64,000 bases of DNA from Prochlorococcus sp. AG-436-C14 (GCA_003209755.1 QCPD01000005.1:1-64000), one strand, 5' to 3'; positions 1 through 9,778 are shown, numbered from the stretch's first letter. The notes: a model not told the origin generated them from the sequence alone. Translations and numbers: made by a program.

Positions 1-462
1 ACGACCAGGAGTTGTTCCAGCTCCTGTTGAGCCAGGCAATCGATGATTCTTTGAACCGTGACTCATAGGACCTCGGCTAAAGCCATGTCGCTTTTGATAG
101 CCTGCGAATCCTCTACCCATAGTGTCGCCACTAACATCAACTTTTTGACCTTTTTCGAAATCATCTACAGTGATTGCAGCTCCAAGTTGAAATTCACCAG
201 AATTTTTTACTCGGTACTCTCGAAGATGACGCAAAAGATCATCTCCTGATTTTGCAAGATGACCTTTTGAAGGCTTGTTAATAAGTTTTTCACGAATCAA
301 CTGAAAACCTATCTGTACAGCTGCATAGCCATCCGTATCTGCAGATTTCAATTGAGTGATTCGACAGGGACCCGCTTCAATCAAAGTGACTGGAACGGCT
401 CTGCCTTGATCATCGAAGAGTTGGGACATCCCCAACTTCTTACCTAGAATTCCTAAAGACAT
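1..462 (-). CDS. rplC: 50S ribosomal protein L3 (3' end outside window)
   Basis: Translating the minus strand from the ATG at 462 gives a 154-residue fragment beginning [20 protein letters not shown], the N-terminal signature of bacterial L3. Further on it contains [20 protein letters not shown] and [18 protein letters not shown], which form the L3 loop reaching towards the peptidyl-transferase centre. L3 is an early-assembly 23S rRNA binding protein. The frame is open to position 1, so the C-terminal quarter lies outside the window. In cyanobacteria rplC usually opens the large S10/spc-type ribosomal operon. That fits the long upstream leader (463-830) and the divergent ndhN, and it would place the other ribosomal genes beyond the left edge. 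Confidence 0.97.
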   Translation of the reverse strand, partial: MSLGILGKKLGMSQLFDDQGRAVPVTLIEAGPCRITQLKSADTDGYAAVQIGFQLIREKLINKPSKGHLAKSGDDLLRHLREYRVKNSGEFQLGAAITVDDFEKGQKVDVSGDTMGRGFAGYQKRHGFSRGPMSHGSKNHRLPGSTGAGTTPGR

Positions 463-830
463 GAGTTAAATAAACGCCAGCTAAAAGGTCAATCTGTAAA
501 TAGAAAGACTTGGAATCTGAATTAAATCGCCTATCTAGCCAAAAAAGTTGAAGTTAATTGAAGTTCAATTTATTTGGAAATGCTAGCGATAATCAGCTGG
601 CTGAGACTTTTTCAAACTTTTTAAAAAGTTCAAAGAGTATCTCGACAAAAGAAAATAAATTCTTCTGCACTGGCCAAAAAGACTAAACGCAAACGCTTAG
701 TCTGCTCAAGCGTCTAGAGGCCCGGCTAGCGGGCGGGCATAGAAAAGCTTTAGCAACTTAAAAGATTACACTATTAACACCCATTTTGTGTGATGCTTCA
801 CTTGAATAAGATAAAGAATTTGATTTAAGG
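463..830. other. rplC/ndhN divergent intergenic region
   Basis: This 368-bp gap separates divergent rplC (minus) and ndhN (plus), so promoters for both should lie here. I see no gene. It holds a 16-bp perfect palindrome at 615-630, a hairpin with a T-tract reading on the minus strand at 676-702, and a small GC-rich hairpin at 720-734 that stands out in an AT-rich gap. The last two would be transcribed upstream of rplC, so the region could carry a regulatory leader or a small RNA. No promoter boxes could be assigned with confidence. Confidence 0.6.
676..702 (-). terminator. terminator-like hairpin upstream of rplC
   Basis: Read on the minus strand, GACTAAGCG (702-694) pairs with CGTTTAGTC (689-681) around a TTTG loop. 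This is a 9-bp stem with one G-T wobble. TTTTT (680-676) follows directly, which is the standard layout of a Rho-independent terminator. It sits about 215 bp upstream of rplC on the same strand. It therefore either ends a short minus-strand RNA or acts as an attenuator in the ribosomal-protein leader. Confidence 0.6.
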
Positions 831-1295
831 ATGCCTTTAATACTCTCTGGTCAGAAATTTCGCACTGATCTTGAATCATTCGGCTGCCTTGCCATCCTTA
901 GCCCATTAGAAGGTGGAGCAGAAACTCGTTTACTTCGAAGACTTCGAGCTAGCGGATATCAAACACAGATAACTTCCGCTAGAGGATTAGGAGATCCAGT
1001 TGTCTTTCTTACCCAATTACATGGAATCAGGCCACCACATTTGGGACATCAAAATGTTGGGAGAAATGGAGCATTAGGGGAAGTTCAACAAGTTATTCCT
1101 CAATTAAATGAATTGTTGGTCGAAGATAAACCCTTGGTTCTATGGTTATTAGAGGGTCAAGTCCTATCCAAGTCAGAACTATTAGCAATAAATAATCTCT
1201 GCCAAAAGGAACCTCGAATCAAAATTGTTATTGAGATGGGAGGAGCTCGAAATATTACATGGCAACCATTAAATGAATTCATCAATAGAGATTAG
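831..1295 (+). CDS. ndhN: NAD(P)H-quinone oxidoreductase subunit N
   Basis: This 154-aa protein matches NdhN of the cyanobacterial/plastid NDH-1 complex in length and sequence, for example the N-terminal [18 protein letters not shown] and the following [19 protein letters not shown]. NdhN is a peripheral-arm subunit at the thylakoid membrane and takes part in respiratory and cyclic electron flow. It is restricted to oxygenic phototrophs, so it is a good lineage marker. The ATG at 831 gives the usual family start (MPLxLSG). ldpA follows after 12 bp on the same strand, so the two are probably co-transcribed, as is typical in marine picocyanobacteria. Confidence 0.95.
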   Translation: MPLILSGQKFRTDLESFGCLAILSPLEGGAETRLLRRLRASGYQTQITSARGLGDPVVFLTQLHGIRPPHLGHQNVGRNGALGEVQQVIPQLNELLVEDKPLVLWLLEGQVLSKSELLAINNLCQKEPRIKIVIEMGGARNITWQPLNEFINRD

Positions 1296-1307
1296 AAATT
1301 CATCAAG

Positions 1308-2330
1308 ATGATTACTCAAAATTCGATTTGCAATTCTGAAGCTCTCAAAAAAGGTAATTGGGTAAAATTAATTTGTGGCGCAAGTAATCAAGACTTACCT
1401 GCAATAAATGATCTTTGCTCAATTTATGGAGCTGCAGGGGTGCATTGCATTGACCTAGCTGCCGACGAAGCTGTTATTCATGCAGCTCGCAATGCTATTG
1501 ATTGGGTTTTCGAAACTTATGGGAAAAAACCTTGGCTGATGATCAGCTTAAGTGATGGAAAAGATGCACATTTTCGCAAAGCTTGGTTTAATCCAGACCT
1601 ATGTCCTTCGAATTGCTTAAGACCCTGTCAAAGCATTTGTCCAGCTCACGCGATTGAAAACGAAGGTGGTATAAAGACTAATAAATGCTATGGATGTGGT
1701 CGATGTATTGATACATGCCCATTAGGAATCATTCAAGAAAAGGATCGTAGATTAACTCTGAAAGATTTTGCTCCATTGTTAAAAACTATCAGACCAGATG
1801 CCGTAGAAATTCACACTGCTCCAGGAAGAGGCCAAGAATTTGAAAAAACAATCAAGGAAATTTTTAAAGTCGATCTGAAGCTACAACGATTATCTGTCAG
1901 CTGTGGTTTACAAGGGCATGGAATAAACCATGAAGAATTAGCAGAAGAACTTTGGTTGCGACATAAATTCCTGAGAATTCATAATCAAAAACCTCTTTGG
2001 CAAATTGATGGGCGTCGAATGAGTGGAGATCTCGGAGCAGGTGCGGCCAAAATTGCAGTAAAACTCTGGGAAAGAATACGCCCAATAGCTCCACCAGGTC
2101 CATTACAACTTGCTGGAGGGACTAATGAATCGACCATTAAGTACATACAAGAGATTAAGGGGCCTGAAGGAGTTGCTTTTGGAGGGAAAGCAAGAAAGAT
2201 AATCCAACCATGGTTAGAGGAGGCTCAACGGAAAAGAATTAGTCTTAAAGAATGGCCAGAAGGCTGGGAGGCGGCTCTTGCAGAGGCAAAACGACTAATT
2301 AATCCTTGGCTTGTAAGAAAATCTTTATAA
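1308..2330 (+). CDS. ldpA: LdpA-like iron-sulfur protein, circadian clock input
   Basis: A 340-aa protein with two ferredoxin-like cysteine clusters. The first is Cys99/103/107/111 (CPSNCLRPCQSIC) and the second is Cys127/130/133/137 (CYGCGRCIDTCP), which fit two 4Fe-4S centres. The flanking regions (GNWVKLICGASNQDLPAIND; AAGVHCIDLAADEAV) match the LdpA family. In Synechococcus elongatus LdpA senses redox state and adjusts circadian period with light. The gene lies 12 bp after ndhN, suggesting a shared transcript and a common redox theme. Prochlorococcus has a reduced clock, so the exact role here is inferred. Confidence 0.88.
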   Translation: MITQNSICNSEALKKGNWVKLICGASNQDLPAINDLCSIYGAAGVHCIDLAADEAVIHAARNAIDWVFETYGKKPWLMISLSDGKDAHFRKAWFNPDLCPSNCLRPCQSICPAHAIENEGGIKTNKCYGCGRCIDTCPLGIIQEKDRRLTLKDFAPLLKTIRPDAVEIHTAPGRGQEFEKTIKEIFKVDLKLQRLSVSCGLQGHGINHEELAEELWLRHKFLRIHNQKPLWQIDGRRMSGDLGAGAAKIAVKLWERIRPIAPPGPLQLAGGTNESTIKYIQEIKGPEGVAFGGKARKIIQPWLEEAQRKRISLKEWPEGWEAALAEAKRLINPWLVRKSL

Positions 2331-2512
2331 TTGGATTTCACTAGCTAAATCAATCATTCGAAAGCCCGCGTTGAGCAGTATTAATGAAGAAATCTTCCGA
2401 TTAACTAAAAAAAACTGGATAAAGACATGACAGGATTGAATCAAATATGCAATTATCTAAGAGAAAGAATCCAAATCTATGTCTTTCAATTGCAAACATA
2501 GATCTGGAACAA

Positions 2513-2584
2513 TGGGCCGTCGCCAAGTGGTAAGGCATCGGGTTTTGGTCTCGACATTCCTAGGTTCGAATCCTAGCGGCCCAG
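2513..2584 (+). tRNA. trnQ: tRNA-Gln (anticodon TTG)
   Basis: The 72-nt cloverleaf has acceptor stem TGGGCCG/CGGCCCA with discriminator G at 2584. The anticodon arm has loop TTTTGGT (anticodon TTG), and the T-arm contains GGTTCGAATCC. The 5' T and 3' G are typical of cyanobacterial tRNA-Gln. CCA is not encoded. A small 8-bp inverted repeat (2475-2482/2496-2503) lies just upstream, and the HAD-family gene starts 13 bp downstream. Confidence 0.96.
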
Positions 2585-2597
2585 TTTTCAATAGTTA

Positions 2598-3377
2598 GTG
2601 ACAGAGAAACCTCTACTTGTTCTTGATTTTGATGGCGTCATCGTTGACGGCATTAAGGAGTATTGGTCAAGTTCTCGTCAAACTTGTCTAAATATACTTT
2701 CTGCCAAAGAGAAAGAAATTATTTCTTTTCCTAGTGAGATTCCCAAAGCTTTTAAGGCCATGAGGCCATGGGTTCATCATGGTTGGGAAATGGTGATTCT
2801 GGCTGCTGAATGTTCAAATAAAACTAGTCAATTAAACTTAAAAGGTTTACAAAATTTCTCAAGAAATTATCAAATAGAATGCTCCTTAGCTCTTGAGAAA
2901 TGGGGTTGGACACCTTTTCAATTACAAGAAGCTTTAAATCAAACGAGAAGAGAAGCAATATCAAATAATTTCAATCAGTGGTTAAATTTTCATCAGCCTT
3001 TTTCTTTAGTCACTCAACGCCTCAAGACACTTGAGGAGGAAGGCATTGAATTTGCTGTTTTAACAACAAAAAGTATTGAGTTCACAAAAAAACTTTTGGA
3101 TTGCTTCGATCTTCAGCCAAAGCTTGTTTTCGGTCATGAATCAGGAAGTAAAGTCGATGTATTGAACCAACTCTTACAGACAAGGATAATTCAAGGTTTT
3201 ATTGAAGATCGAAGAACTACCTTAGAAAAAGTCTTAAAAGATCCAAAGCTGAAATCTATCCCTTGTTACTTAGCAAGCTGGGGATACTTAAAACCTCAGG
3301 ATAAAAATAATCTTCCTTCCGGTATTAAATTATTAAATTCAGATACTTTACGAGAACCTATTCCTAAGTGGTCTTGA
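2598..3377 (+). CDS. HAD-superfamily phosphatase, cyanobacterial type
   Basis: A 259-aa protein starting with GTG. The N-terminus holds HAD motif I, DFDGVIVDG (Asp10 nucleophile and Asp12 acid/base). A helical cap region follows, then motif II FAVLTTKS, the motif III Lys region, and a late acidic loop GFIEDRRTT matching motif IV. It is probably a small-molecule phosphatase, and the substrate cannot be read from sequence. It begins 13 bp after tRNA-Gln, so the tRNA and this gene may share a transcript. It lies upstream of recA but is separated by a likely recA promoter. Confidence 0.8.
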   Translation: MTEKPLLVLDFDGVIVDGIKEYWSSSRQTCLNILSAKEKEIISFPSEIPKAFKAMRPWVHHGWEMVILAAECSNKTSQLNLKGLQNFSRNYQIECSLALEKWGWTPFQLQEALNQTRREAISNNFNQWLNFHQPFSLVTQRLKTLEEEGIEFAVLTTKSIEFTKKLLDCFDLQPKLVFGHESGSKVDVLNQLLQTRIIQGFIEDRRTTLEKVLKDPKLKSIPCYLASWGYLKPQDKNNLPSGIKLLNSDTLREPIPKWS

Positions 3378-3385
3378 CTTAATAG

Positions 3386-3399
3386 CGTACGTCTGTACT
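3386..3399. promoter_or_regulatory. LexA-like operator upstream of recA
   Basis: The sequence CGTACGTCTGTACT contains GTAC-N4-GTAC, the inverted-repeat core of the cyanobacterial LexA box (RGTACNNNDGTWCB). Only the first R position deviates. It lies about 90 bp upstream of the recA ATG and just after the stop codon of the preceding gene, which is a plausible site for SOS control. Confidence 0.55.
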
Positions 3400-3489
3400 A
3401 TCGGTTTAATTCCTATTCGTTGAGGAACTGAGTATTTCATTATCAATCCCAACGTCTGTTGTTATCCCTCTGAATTAACGTTATTTGTC

Positions 3490-4623
3490 ATGTCAAACGA
3501 AGGTAAGTCACTCCAATTAACTGAATCTAAGAAAATAGACGCAAAATCTGGAGAAAAAGAAAAAGCATTGAGCTTAGTGGTTGGGCAAATAGAACGCAAT
3601 TTTGGGAAGGGTTCGATCATGCGCCTTGGGGACGCCTCAAAGATGCGGGTAGAAACAATATCTACGGGTGCTTTAACTCTTGATTTAGCTCTTGGTGGCG
3701 GCTATCCCAAAGGACGAGTAATTGAAGTTTATGGTCCCGAAAGTTCTGGAAAAACAACGCTGACATTACATGCGATAGCTGAGATTCAACGTAACGGCGG
3801 AGTTGCTGCATTTGTAGATGCGGAACATGCTCTTGACCCAGTCTATGCAGCTTCTGTTGGTGTTGATGTAGAGAATCTTCTCGTATCTCAACCGGATACA
3901 GGCGAGATGGCACTGGAAATCGTTGACCAACTTATTAGATCTGCTGCAGTCGATCTAGTTGTTGTTGATTCAGTTGCTGCACTTACACCCCGTTCAGAGA
4001 TAGAAGGAGAAATGGGTGATCATTCAGTAGGTGCTCAAGCTCGTCTAATGAGTCAAGCAATGAGAAAAATTACTGGAAATATTGGGAAGTCTGGTTGCAC
4101 AGTAATTTTCTTAAATCAATTACGTCTAAAAATTGGTATTACATATGGGAATCCAGAGACAACAACTGGTGGGAACGCTCTTAAATTTTATGCCTCTGTA
4201 CGATTAGATATTCGTCGTATTCAAACTTTAAAGAGAGGAACTGAAGAATATGGAATTCGTGCAAAAGTGAAAGTCGCAAAAAACAAAGTTGCACCTCCGT
4301 TCCGAATAGCTGAATTTGATATTCTTTTTGGAAAAGGAATTAGTACTCTTGGTTGTCTTCTTGATTTAGCAGATGAGACTAATGTCGTTACTCGTAAAGG
4401 AGCTTGGTATAGCTATGAAGGTGACAATATTGGGCAAGGGAGAGACAATACCATTACTTGGCTTGAACAAAATCCTGAATCAAAAGAAATAATTGAAAAG
4501 TTAGTTAAAGAAAAATTAATTGAAGGCTCAGAAGTAAGTGCTAATTCAATGAGACCATTAGCGGCAGCTGCTCGACAGGCTTCATCACGACCAAACCTAA
4601 GCCAAGTCTCAGCAAACGGTTAA
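3490..4623 (+). CDS. recA: DNA recombinase/repair ATPase RecA
   Basis: The 377-aa product is a standard RecA. Walker A is GPESSGKTT (residues 82-90), Walker B is [10 protein letters not shown], loop L2 includes [10 protein letters not shown] with GNPETTTGG, and [14 protein letters not shown] lies towards the C-terminus. It forms filaments on single-stranded DNA, drives strand exchange and stimulates LexA cleavage. The N-terminal extension before residue 25 is charged and variable. A LexA-like box lies upstream. The gene stands alone on its strand, with convergent DUF2839 18 bp downstream. Confidence 0.98.
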   Translation: MSNEGKSLQLTESKKIDAKSGEKEKALSLVVGQIERNFGKGSIMRLGDASKMRVETISTGALTLDLALGGGYPKGRVIEVYGPESSGKTTLTLHAIAEIQRNGGVAAFVDAEHALDPVYAASVGVDVENLLVSQPDTGEMALEIVDQLIRSAAVDLVVVDSVAALTPRSEIEGEMGDHSVGAQARLMSQAMRKITGNIGKSGCTVIFLNQLRLKIGITYGNPETTTGGNALKFYASVRLDIRRIQTLKRGTEEYGIRAKVKVAKNKVAPPFRIAEFDILFGKGISTLGCLLDLADETNVVTRKGAWYSYEGDNIGQGRDNTITWLEQNPESKEIIEKLVKEKLIEGSEVSANSMRPLAAAARQASSRPNLSQVSANG

Positions 4624-4641
4624 AGGTAAAACTACTATGCT

Positions 4642-4881
4642 TTATCTGATATCAGCAGGAATCCACCACCCTGCAGCAGGTCCAACAAAGCGAACAATGA
4701 TCCAAAGAATAACTAAAGCAGCAATTCCTACCCATCCAGCACGAATACTTAATTGTATAAATTGATCTCTTTGCGCTTGCGTAACAGGAAACCAAGAAAC
4801 AATACGAGGTGACTCATTCCTTGAGTTTTTCTTATTACGAGGTTTTAAGCCTTGCTCAGATCTTTGGCGTGCTTCTCCCAT
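4642..4881 (-). CDS. DUF2839 small membrane protein
   Basis: A 79-aa protein with a basic N-terminus (MGEARQRSEQGLKPRNKK), a soluble middle and one C-terminal membrane segment (WVGIAALVILWIIVRFVGPA). The order and the MGEA start match the cyanobacterial DUF2839 family. I chose the second Met (4881) because the family starts MGEA; an upstream ATG at 4887 would add two residues. Function is unknown. It lies tail to tail with recA and downstream of the helicase-like gene. Confidence 0.8.
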   Translation of the reverse strand: MGEARQRSEQGLKPRNKKNSRNESPRIVSWFPVTQAQRDQFIQLSIRAGWVGIAALVILWIIVRFVGPAAGWWIPADIR

Positions 4882-4918
4882 TATCAAAAAAAATATTGTT
4901 TAATCTAAGAGATTGATT

Positions 4919-6367
4919 TTAATAAGGCAATAAACGCTCTAAAACCACCCATGGTTCAAGAGCTTCGAATATTAGTTTTCCCCAACTTCTATAGTGCATA
5001 CGGCCGTCAAGTATGGCGACTCGAACATCTTTACCCCTAATAATTGCAAGCGATTTAAGAAGGGTAGTAAGCGTTTCTGGGAAAAGAAATTCTCGAAACC
5101 AGTCACGACCTTGATGCTTAAGCATGTCAACTTTAGCGGCAATCCAGGGTGATTCTAAAGTAGGCAATGGAATTACTGGGAAAATTAATTGATCTGGAGT
5201 AGGCAAATTGTACTGATTAATAATCCACCAATTACAGCTACAACAAATAATCCCATTAGTCTCAATATTAATAGTTTCATGAACGACTCTCAATCCAAAT
5301 TCTCCAGCTAATTCACTAGTTATCTGCAGTCGTAATCGCAAATCATCTACCAAAACAATAGTTGGATGAGTACGTCCAAGAATTAATCTTTGACACTGTC
5401 TTATAATATGACGATAAAAATGAGACGTATTTGGCAAAGGTTGTCTTTTAGGAACAAATAAAGGAGTAGGTTCTTGATCATATTTATTTCCTAAATTCAC
5501 CTTCACATTGAAAGTAAATTGTTTATTATTTAAATCCATAAAGAAAGAATCGCTTTGACCGGAGTTATTCAGCATCAAAAGAGTATTTTTGGATAGCAGA
5601 CCTGAGAGAATTTGCAAAGGAAGCAAAGGTTGGATATACCAATCCCAACTAAGTTTTCGATTATCTAGTTTCGCCCATGTTACCCATTCTTTGTTGACGA
5701 TATTAAGAGCTCGTTTCCAAGGCATTGCTGAAGGCAAGTCATCTTTGAGAATTTCTTTTAATGCTAAAAATTCCCTATAGTCAATTCTTATAACAGCATC
5801 AGAATTTGCGGAATGACTGAAAAGGCTTCGACTTAGACGCTCATGAAATTCCATAATTTGAGCTTCAAAACGTGAGTGAGAAGCAATTAGATTCTCCCAA
5901 TTTTTCGGAGTAATTTTAATAGACATAGATTCTCTTAGCTCACTAGAAATAAACTCAGATTCAGGAAAAATTAATTGGCGATTATTTAATAAATCTTTTT
6001 CATTTGCAAAAATAAGATCTTGGTATCTTAGAACCCAAATTTTTTTATCTGAAGGAATTACTTCAATTCCTTCAACACAATCAAAACCTAATCGACTAGA
6101 TCTTAACTTTGGTAATTCAACTTCAAACAAGAGTCGATGTTGTCTTTCTGAAAGAATCAGCACAATATTATTATTATGCAAGGAAAGTGGAATCAAAAGG
6201 CCAGGCCACCAAAAATTTTTACTGTCACTTGATAATTGAATAAAAGTATTATCTTTACGACTTAAGCTTCTAGAGATCAATCTAGTTAAAGTCAAATTAT
6301 GAGGCCATAGAGCAAGATTGTTTTGATAGTATTTTTTTAAATATTCATGTGAATTCACCTCAAGCAT
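4919..6367 (-). CDS. degenerate Rad3/DinG-helicase-like protein
   Basis: The 482-aa protein is largely unrecognisable except near its C-terminus. There, GRDWFREFLFPETLTTLLKS followed by VRVAILDGRMHYRSWGKLIF resembles the last helicase motifs of the DinG/Rad3 family (LP-rich loop, then ILDxR). I find no Walker A (GxGKT) and no DEAH box, so ATP-driven unwinding is unlikely. It may be a picocyanobacterial relic or a DNA-binding derivative. It is transcribed divergently from tyrA (73-bp gap). The assignment rests on C-terminal similarity alone. Confidence 0.5.
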   Translation of the reverse strand: MLEVNSHEYLKKYYQNNLALWPHNLTLTRLISRSLSRKDNTFIQLSSDSKNFWWPGLLIPLSLHNNNIVLILSERQHRLLFEVELPKLRSSRLGFDCVEGIEVIPSDKKIWVLRYQDLIFANEKDLLNNRQLIFPESEFISSELRESMSIKITPKNWENLIASHSRFEAQIMEFHERLSRSLFSHSANSDAVIRIDYREFLALKEILKDDLPSAMPWKRALNIVNKEWVTWAKLDNRKLSWDWYIQPLLPLQILSGLLSKNTLLMLNNSGQSDSFFMDLNNKQFTFNVKVNLGNKYDQEPTPLFVPKRQPLPNTSHFYRHIIRQCQRLILGRTHPTIVLVDDLRLRLQITSELAGEFGLRVVHETINIETNGIICCSCNWWIINQYNLPTPDQLIFPVIPLPTLESPWIAAKVDMLKHQGRDWFREFLFPETLTTLLKSLAIIRGKDVRVAILDGRMHYRSWGKLIFEALEPWVVLERLLPY

Positions 6368-6440
6368 TAGTAGTACCTTTTATCAATAAATTCTTTTAAT
6401 CATGTTGCTCTATCAATAAAGATATAGAACAATACTATTT

Positions 6441-7316
6441 ATGGATCTTAAAACAAAACCCTCTGAAAATATTGGAATTGTTGGATTAGGTCTAATTGGA
6501 GGCTCTTTAGGCTTAGATCTCCAAAAGCTTGGATATCAAGTTTATGGGATTACTCATCGAGAAAAAACTGCGCACAAAGCCAAAGAAAGAAAACTAGCCC
6601 AAATTGTTAGTACTGATCCAAGTGTATTAAAAAATTGTTCTCTTATTTATCTTGCTTTACCACTTGAGCAACTCCTAAATCCTTCATCCGCTTTAATCAA
6701 TGCCATTCCTAGGAATGCTGTTGTTACTGATGTTGGATCTGTAAAAGTCCCTATTTTAAATACTTGGAACAAGCTACATCCGCGTTTTGTAGCAAGTCAT
6801 CCAATGACAGGAACGGAAGAATCTGGTGTTAACGCAGGTCAACATGATTTATTTAAAAATAAGCCATGGGTAGTTACTCCAAATAAAAAAACTGATCAAA
6901 AAGCTCTCGAAATAGTTCACAAAATTTCTTTATTACTTGGGAGTAAATGGATAAGCTCTGAAGCTCAAATACATGATGAAGCTGTTGGATTGATTTCACA
7001 TTTGCCAGTTCTAATTAGCGCGGCATTGCTCAATACACTCAGTACAGATGTAACGCCTTCCTTATATTCACTTGCAAAAAGTATTGCATCCAGTGGGTTT
7101 GCTGACACCTCCAGGGTTGGAGGTGGCAACCCAGCGCTAGGAGTCTCAATGGCAAAATTGAACAAGAAAAATATAAAAAGACATTTAGCATCTTATAGAT
7201 ATTCTCTAGATCTATTTGAAAAATATTTACTTGAAGAGAACTGGGGTGAACTCGAAAAATTACTAGTTAATACACAGGAAGAAAGACAAAATTTCATTAT
7301 GAAACCTACTAATTAA
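6441..7316 (+). CDS. tyrA: arogenate/prephenate dehydrogenase
   Basis: A 291-aa TyrA-family enzyme. The N-terminal Rossmann motif is [23 protein letters not shown] and the substrate loop [15 protein letters not shown] follow, with the catalytic His in SHPMTG, then the helical dimer domain with [12 protein letters not shown]. It catalyses oxidative decarboxylation to tyrosine. Cyanobacterial members usually prefer arogenate and NADP+, but that cannot be settled here. The 3' end overlaps the convergent CrtD-like gene by 8 bp. Confidence 0.92.
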   Translation: MDLKTKPSENIGIVGLGLIGGSLGLDLQKLGYQVYGITHREKTAHKAKERKLAQIVSTDPSVLKNCSLIYLALPLEQLLNPSSALINAIPRNAVVTDVGSVKVPILNTWNKLHPRFVASHPMTGTEESGVNAGQHDLFKNKPWVVTPNKKTDQKALEIVHKISLLLGSKWISSEAQIHDEAVGLISHLPVLISAALLNTLSTDVTPSLYSLAKSIASSGFADTSRVGGGNPALGVSMAKLNKKNIKRHLASYRYSLDLFEKYLLEENWGELEKLLVNTQEERQNFIMKPTN

Positions 7317-8826
7317 ACAAAGGAATATTCAAATGTCTCCCTTTAGATTCCATTAGTTGTCTAACAACCATCATGGCTGATTGGCTTACGCCAGCTGTAC
7401 CTTCGCCGGGATAAATTGAATCCCCACAAAGCCATAAACCCCTGAGAGGGGTTCTACTTGAAAAGCCAAAAGGACCAAATTGATCTGGATGTTGACCAAG
7501 CCCTCCGACTATTCCACCAGGACGTCCTGTCCACCGTTCAAAGCTTCTTGGGGTTGAAAGTTCTTGATGATCCCAACTCGTCTCTAGCAAATTAAACTTT
7601 TTATTTAAAATAGTTCTAATCTTTTTTGCAAAAATATTTTTTTTCATGGCATAGGATTGACTATCTAGATTAGACCATTGATCAATATCAACAAATACAC
7701 TTGCAATTAAAGTAGCCATTCCAGTTGGTGCACGCTGATCATCTTCCATACTTATTGAAATAAATAAAGAACCAAAATCCTCATCGAATATTTGAATATG
7801 CGCTGGGCAATCAACTGGCAGGTTAGAACGACTAAGAGCTCCATAAAATACTAGGGCACCACTAGGTTTGGGTAATTTTTTTATACTTTCACGGTATGTT
7901 GTGGATAAACCTCCATCAATAGGAATTAAATCTAAAAGAGATTGAGGAGGCAAGCTAAAAACAATATCTGATGCTTTCAGACGTATCAAATTCTTTCTGC
8001 TATCAATTACATTGACATCAAAAATATTTGAATTTTTTTTATTTAATATTTTGGTCACTCTATGCCCAATCAAAAGGTTTCCACCATCTCTCAAAAAACT
8101 ATCTTTCAACAAATCGCTAAGGATTTGCATTGATCCATAAAGATGCCATAGGCCTCTAGGGTGTTGGGCCATTTGAAGAACAGTTGCACCGTATAAAGCT
8201 GCTGTTCTACTTGCTGGCTCTTGAGAGTAAAGTTTTAATTGAAGATCTAGGAAATTAAGTAAACGTCTATCTTTCTGACAACCAGTTAATGCAAGCAAGT
8301 CTGCAATAGTGAATTTACTCAAAAAACCTGTTAAAAGATTTGAAGGACGTATGGCTTTAATTAATTGACTTAAATCCCAAAAATTTCTTACCGGAAGTAT
8401 GGGATCTCTTCCAACAAATCCCCAGTTACTTTCGTGAATTTTAGAACATAATGACCAGAAGAGCTCACTCCCAGGAAACTGTTCTTGTCTTTCTTTCTGC
8501 CATCTAAATGGATCATGCCAAAGATTGATTGGCCTACTCCCATCACCTAGAACAACTGAACATCCAGGATCTAAAATTTGCGCATCAGGTAACGGAATAT
8601 CTAAATAATTAAATAAACGATGATGAATTCCTCCACTCTCAAGGCCTGCAACTTGGGTCGCGCCTACATCAAAAGTATAAGAACCCCTTTTAAAAGTTCC
8701 CGCACAACCACCTAATTGACTATGTGATTCGACCAAAGTTACCTGATAACCCTCTTTAGCGAGAAGAGCAGCACCTGTTAAGCCAGCTATTCCTCCCCCA
8801 ACAACAATGATAGATTCTTCAGACAT
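7309..8826 (-). CDS. crtD: FAD-dependent carotenoid desaturase, CrtD-like
   Basis: The 505-aa flavoprotein starts with an FAD-binding dinucleotide fold, [20 protein letters not shown], followed by [14 protein letters not shown]. It ends with the carotenoid-desaturase signature [12 protein letters not shown]...[20 protein letters not shown]. This is the CrtI/CrtH/CrtD family, and length and motifs fit best the cyanobacterial C-3',4' desaturase branch. A carotene isomerase relative is the main alternative, and the substrate in this organism is uncertain. It is divergent from the fructosamine-kinase-like gene (28-bp gap), and its 3' end overlaps tyrA. Confidence 0.72.
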   Translation of the reverse strand: MSEESIIVVGGGIAGLTGAALLAKEGYQVTLVESHSQLGGCAGTFKRGSYTFDVGATQVAGLESGGIHHRLFNYLDIPLPDAQILDPGCSVVLGDGSRPINLWHDPFRWQKERQEQFPGSELFWSLCSKIHESNWGFVGRDPILPVRNFWDLSQLIKAIRPSNLLTGFLSKFTIADLLALTGCQKDRRLLNFLDLQLKLYSQEPASRTAALYGATVLQMAQHPRGLWHLYGSMQILSDLLKDSFLRDGGNLLIGHRVTKILNKKNSNIFDVNVIDSRKNLIRLKASDIVFSLPPQSLLDLIPIDGGLSTTYRESIKKLPKPSGALVFYGALSRSNLPVDCPAHIQIFDEDFGSLFISISMEDDQRAPTGMATLIASVFVDIDQWSNLDSQSYAMKKNIFAKKIRTILNKKFNLLETSWDHQELSTPRSFERWTGRPGGIVGGLGQHPDQFGPFGFSSRTPLRGLWLCGDSIYPGEGTAGVSQSAMMVVRQLMESKGRHLNIPLFN

Positions 8827-8854
8827 AAAAAATTATCAAGCGAGAATAAAGTAA

Positions 8855-9742
8855 ATGGAGGAATTAATACAAAAGGCTCTTTCTAGTTCAAATAAAATAC
8901 GCAACAACTCATTAATAGAAAAAATAATTCCTATAGGCGGAGGTTGTATCCATAAAGCTTGGTGCATTCATTTCCAAAATGGCAAGAAAGTTTTTGCCAA
9001 ATCAAATCACATTGACAATATTAATATGTTTAAGTTCGAACGTGAGTGTCTTTCAGTTCTAAAAAAATTTGCCAATAAATCATATATCTGCGTTCCTAAA
9101 ACACTTGATCTCATAAGTTATCAAAATATATCTATACTTTTTTTAGAATGGATAGATTTCAAACAATCCCAACAAAATCTCCTTGGGAAAGGCTTAGCAC
9201 TACTACATAAGTCTTCGAGTGAATGGAGCCAAAAAAATTTCGGATGGGAAGAAGAAGGTTTTATAGGTTCTAATATCCAAATAAGAGGGTGGGAAAGTAA
9301 CTGGGGAGAATTCTTTGTAAATTATCGTCTTAGACCACAACTCATACAAGCAAAAGCATGGGGGGTTAAAGTTGATGATTATGAGGATGTTTTAATATAT
9401 TTAAGCTCATATCTAAATGATCATCACCCAAGGATCTCAATAGTTCATGGTGATCTATGGTCCGGTAATTGTGGAAGTACTAAAAATGGTTTAGGAAGTC
9501 TTTATGACCCTGCCAGTTATTGGGCTGACAGAGAAGTTGATATCTCAATGACTAAACTATTTGGTGGTTTTAATAGAGATTTTTATCAAGGATATGAAGA
9601 AATTTGGCCACTAGATACATTTTCAAAAGATAGAACTGATATTTATAATCTTTACCATTTGCTTAATCACGCAAATATTTTTGGTGGATCCTATAAAGAA
9701 AATTCACTAAAAACACTAAAAAATCTGAGATCTCGCTTGTAA
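8855..9742 (+). CDS. fructosamine kinase family protein
   Basis: The 295-aa protein has an aminoglycoside-phosphotransferase-like kinase fold: an N-terminal lobe IIPIGGGCIHKAWCIHF, the catalytic loop SIVHGDLWSGN (HGDLWxGN is the fructosamine-kinase signature), and a metal-binding YDPASYWADREVDI loop. Members phosphorylate ketosamines on glycated amines, leading to deglycation. Cyanobacterial substrates are untested as far as can be judged here. It stands alone, divergent from the CrtD-like gene and convergent with the CAAD gene. Confidence 0.85.
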   Translation: MEELIQKALSSSNKIRNNSLIEKIIPIGGGCIHKAWCIHFQNGKKVFAKSNHIDNINMFKFERECLSVLKKFANKSYICVPKTLDLISYQNISILFLEWIDFKQSQQNLLGKGLALLHKSSSEWSQKNFGWEEEGFIGSNIQIRGWESNWGEFFVNYRLRPQLIQAKAWGVKVDDYEDVLIYLSSYLNDHHPRISIVHGDLWSGNCGSTKNGLGSLYDPASYWADREVDISMTKLFGGFNRDFYQGYEEIWPLDTFSKDRTDIYNLYHLLNHANIFGGSYKENSLKTLKNLRSRL

Positions 9743-9778
9743 CGAAACCTCAGATCAGATGTTCTTTCTCTTATTAAC

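Noticed and set aside
58..249. 63-codon plus-strand frame
   Set aside because: It lies fully inside rplC on the other strand and has no independent support.
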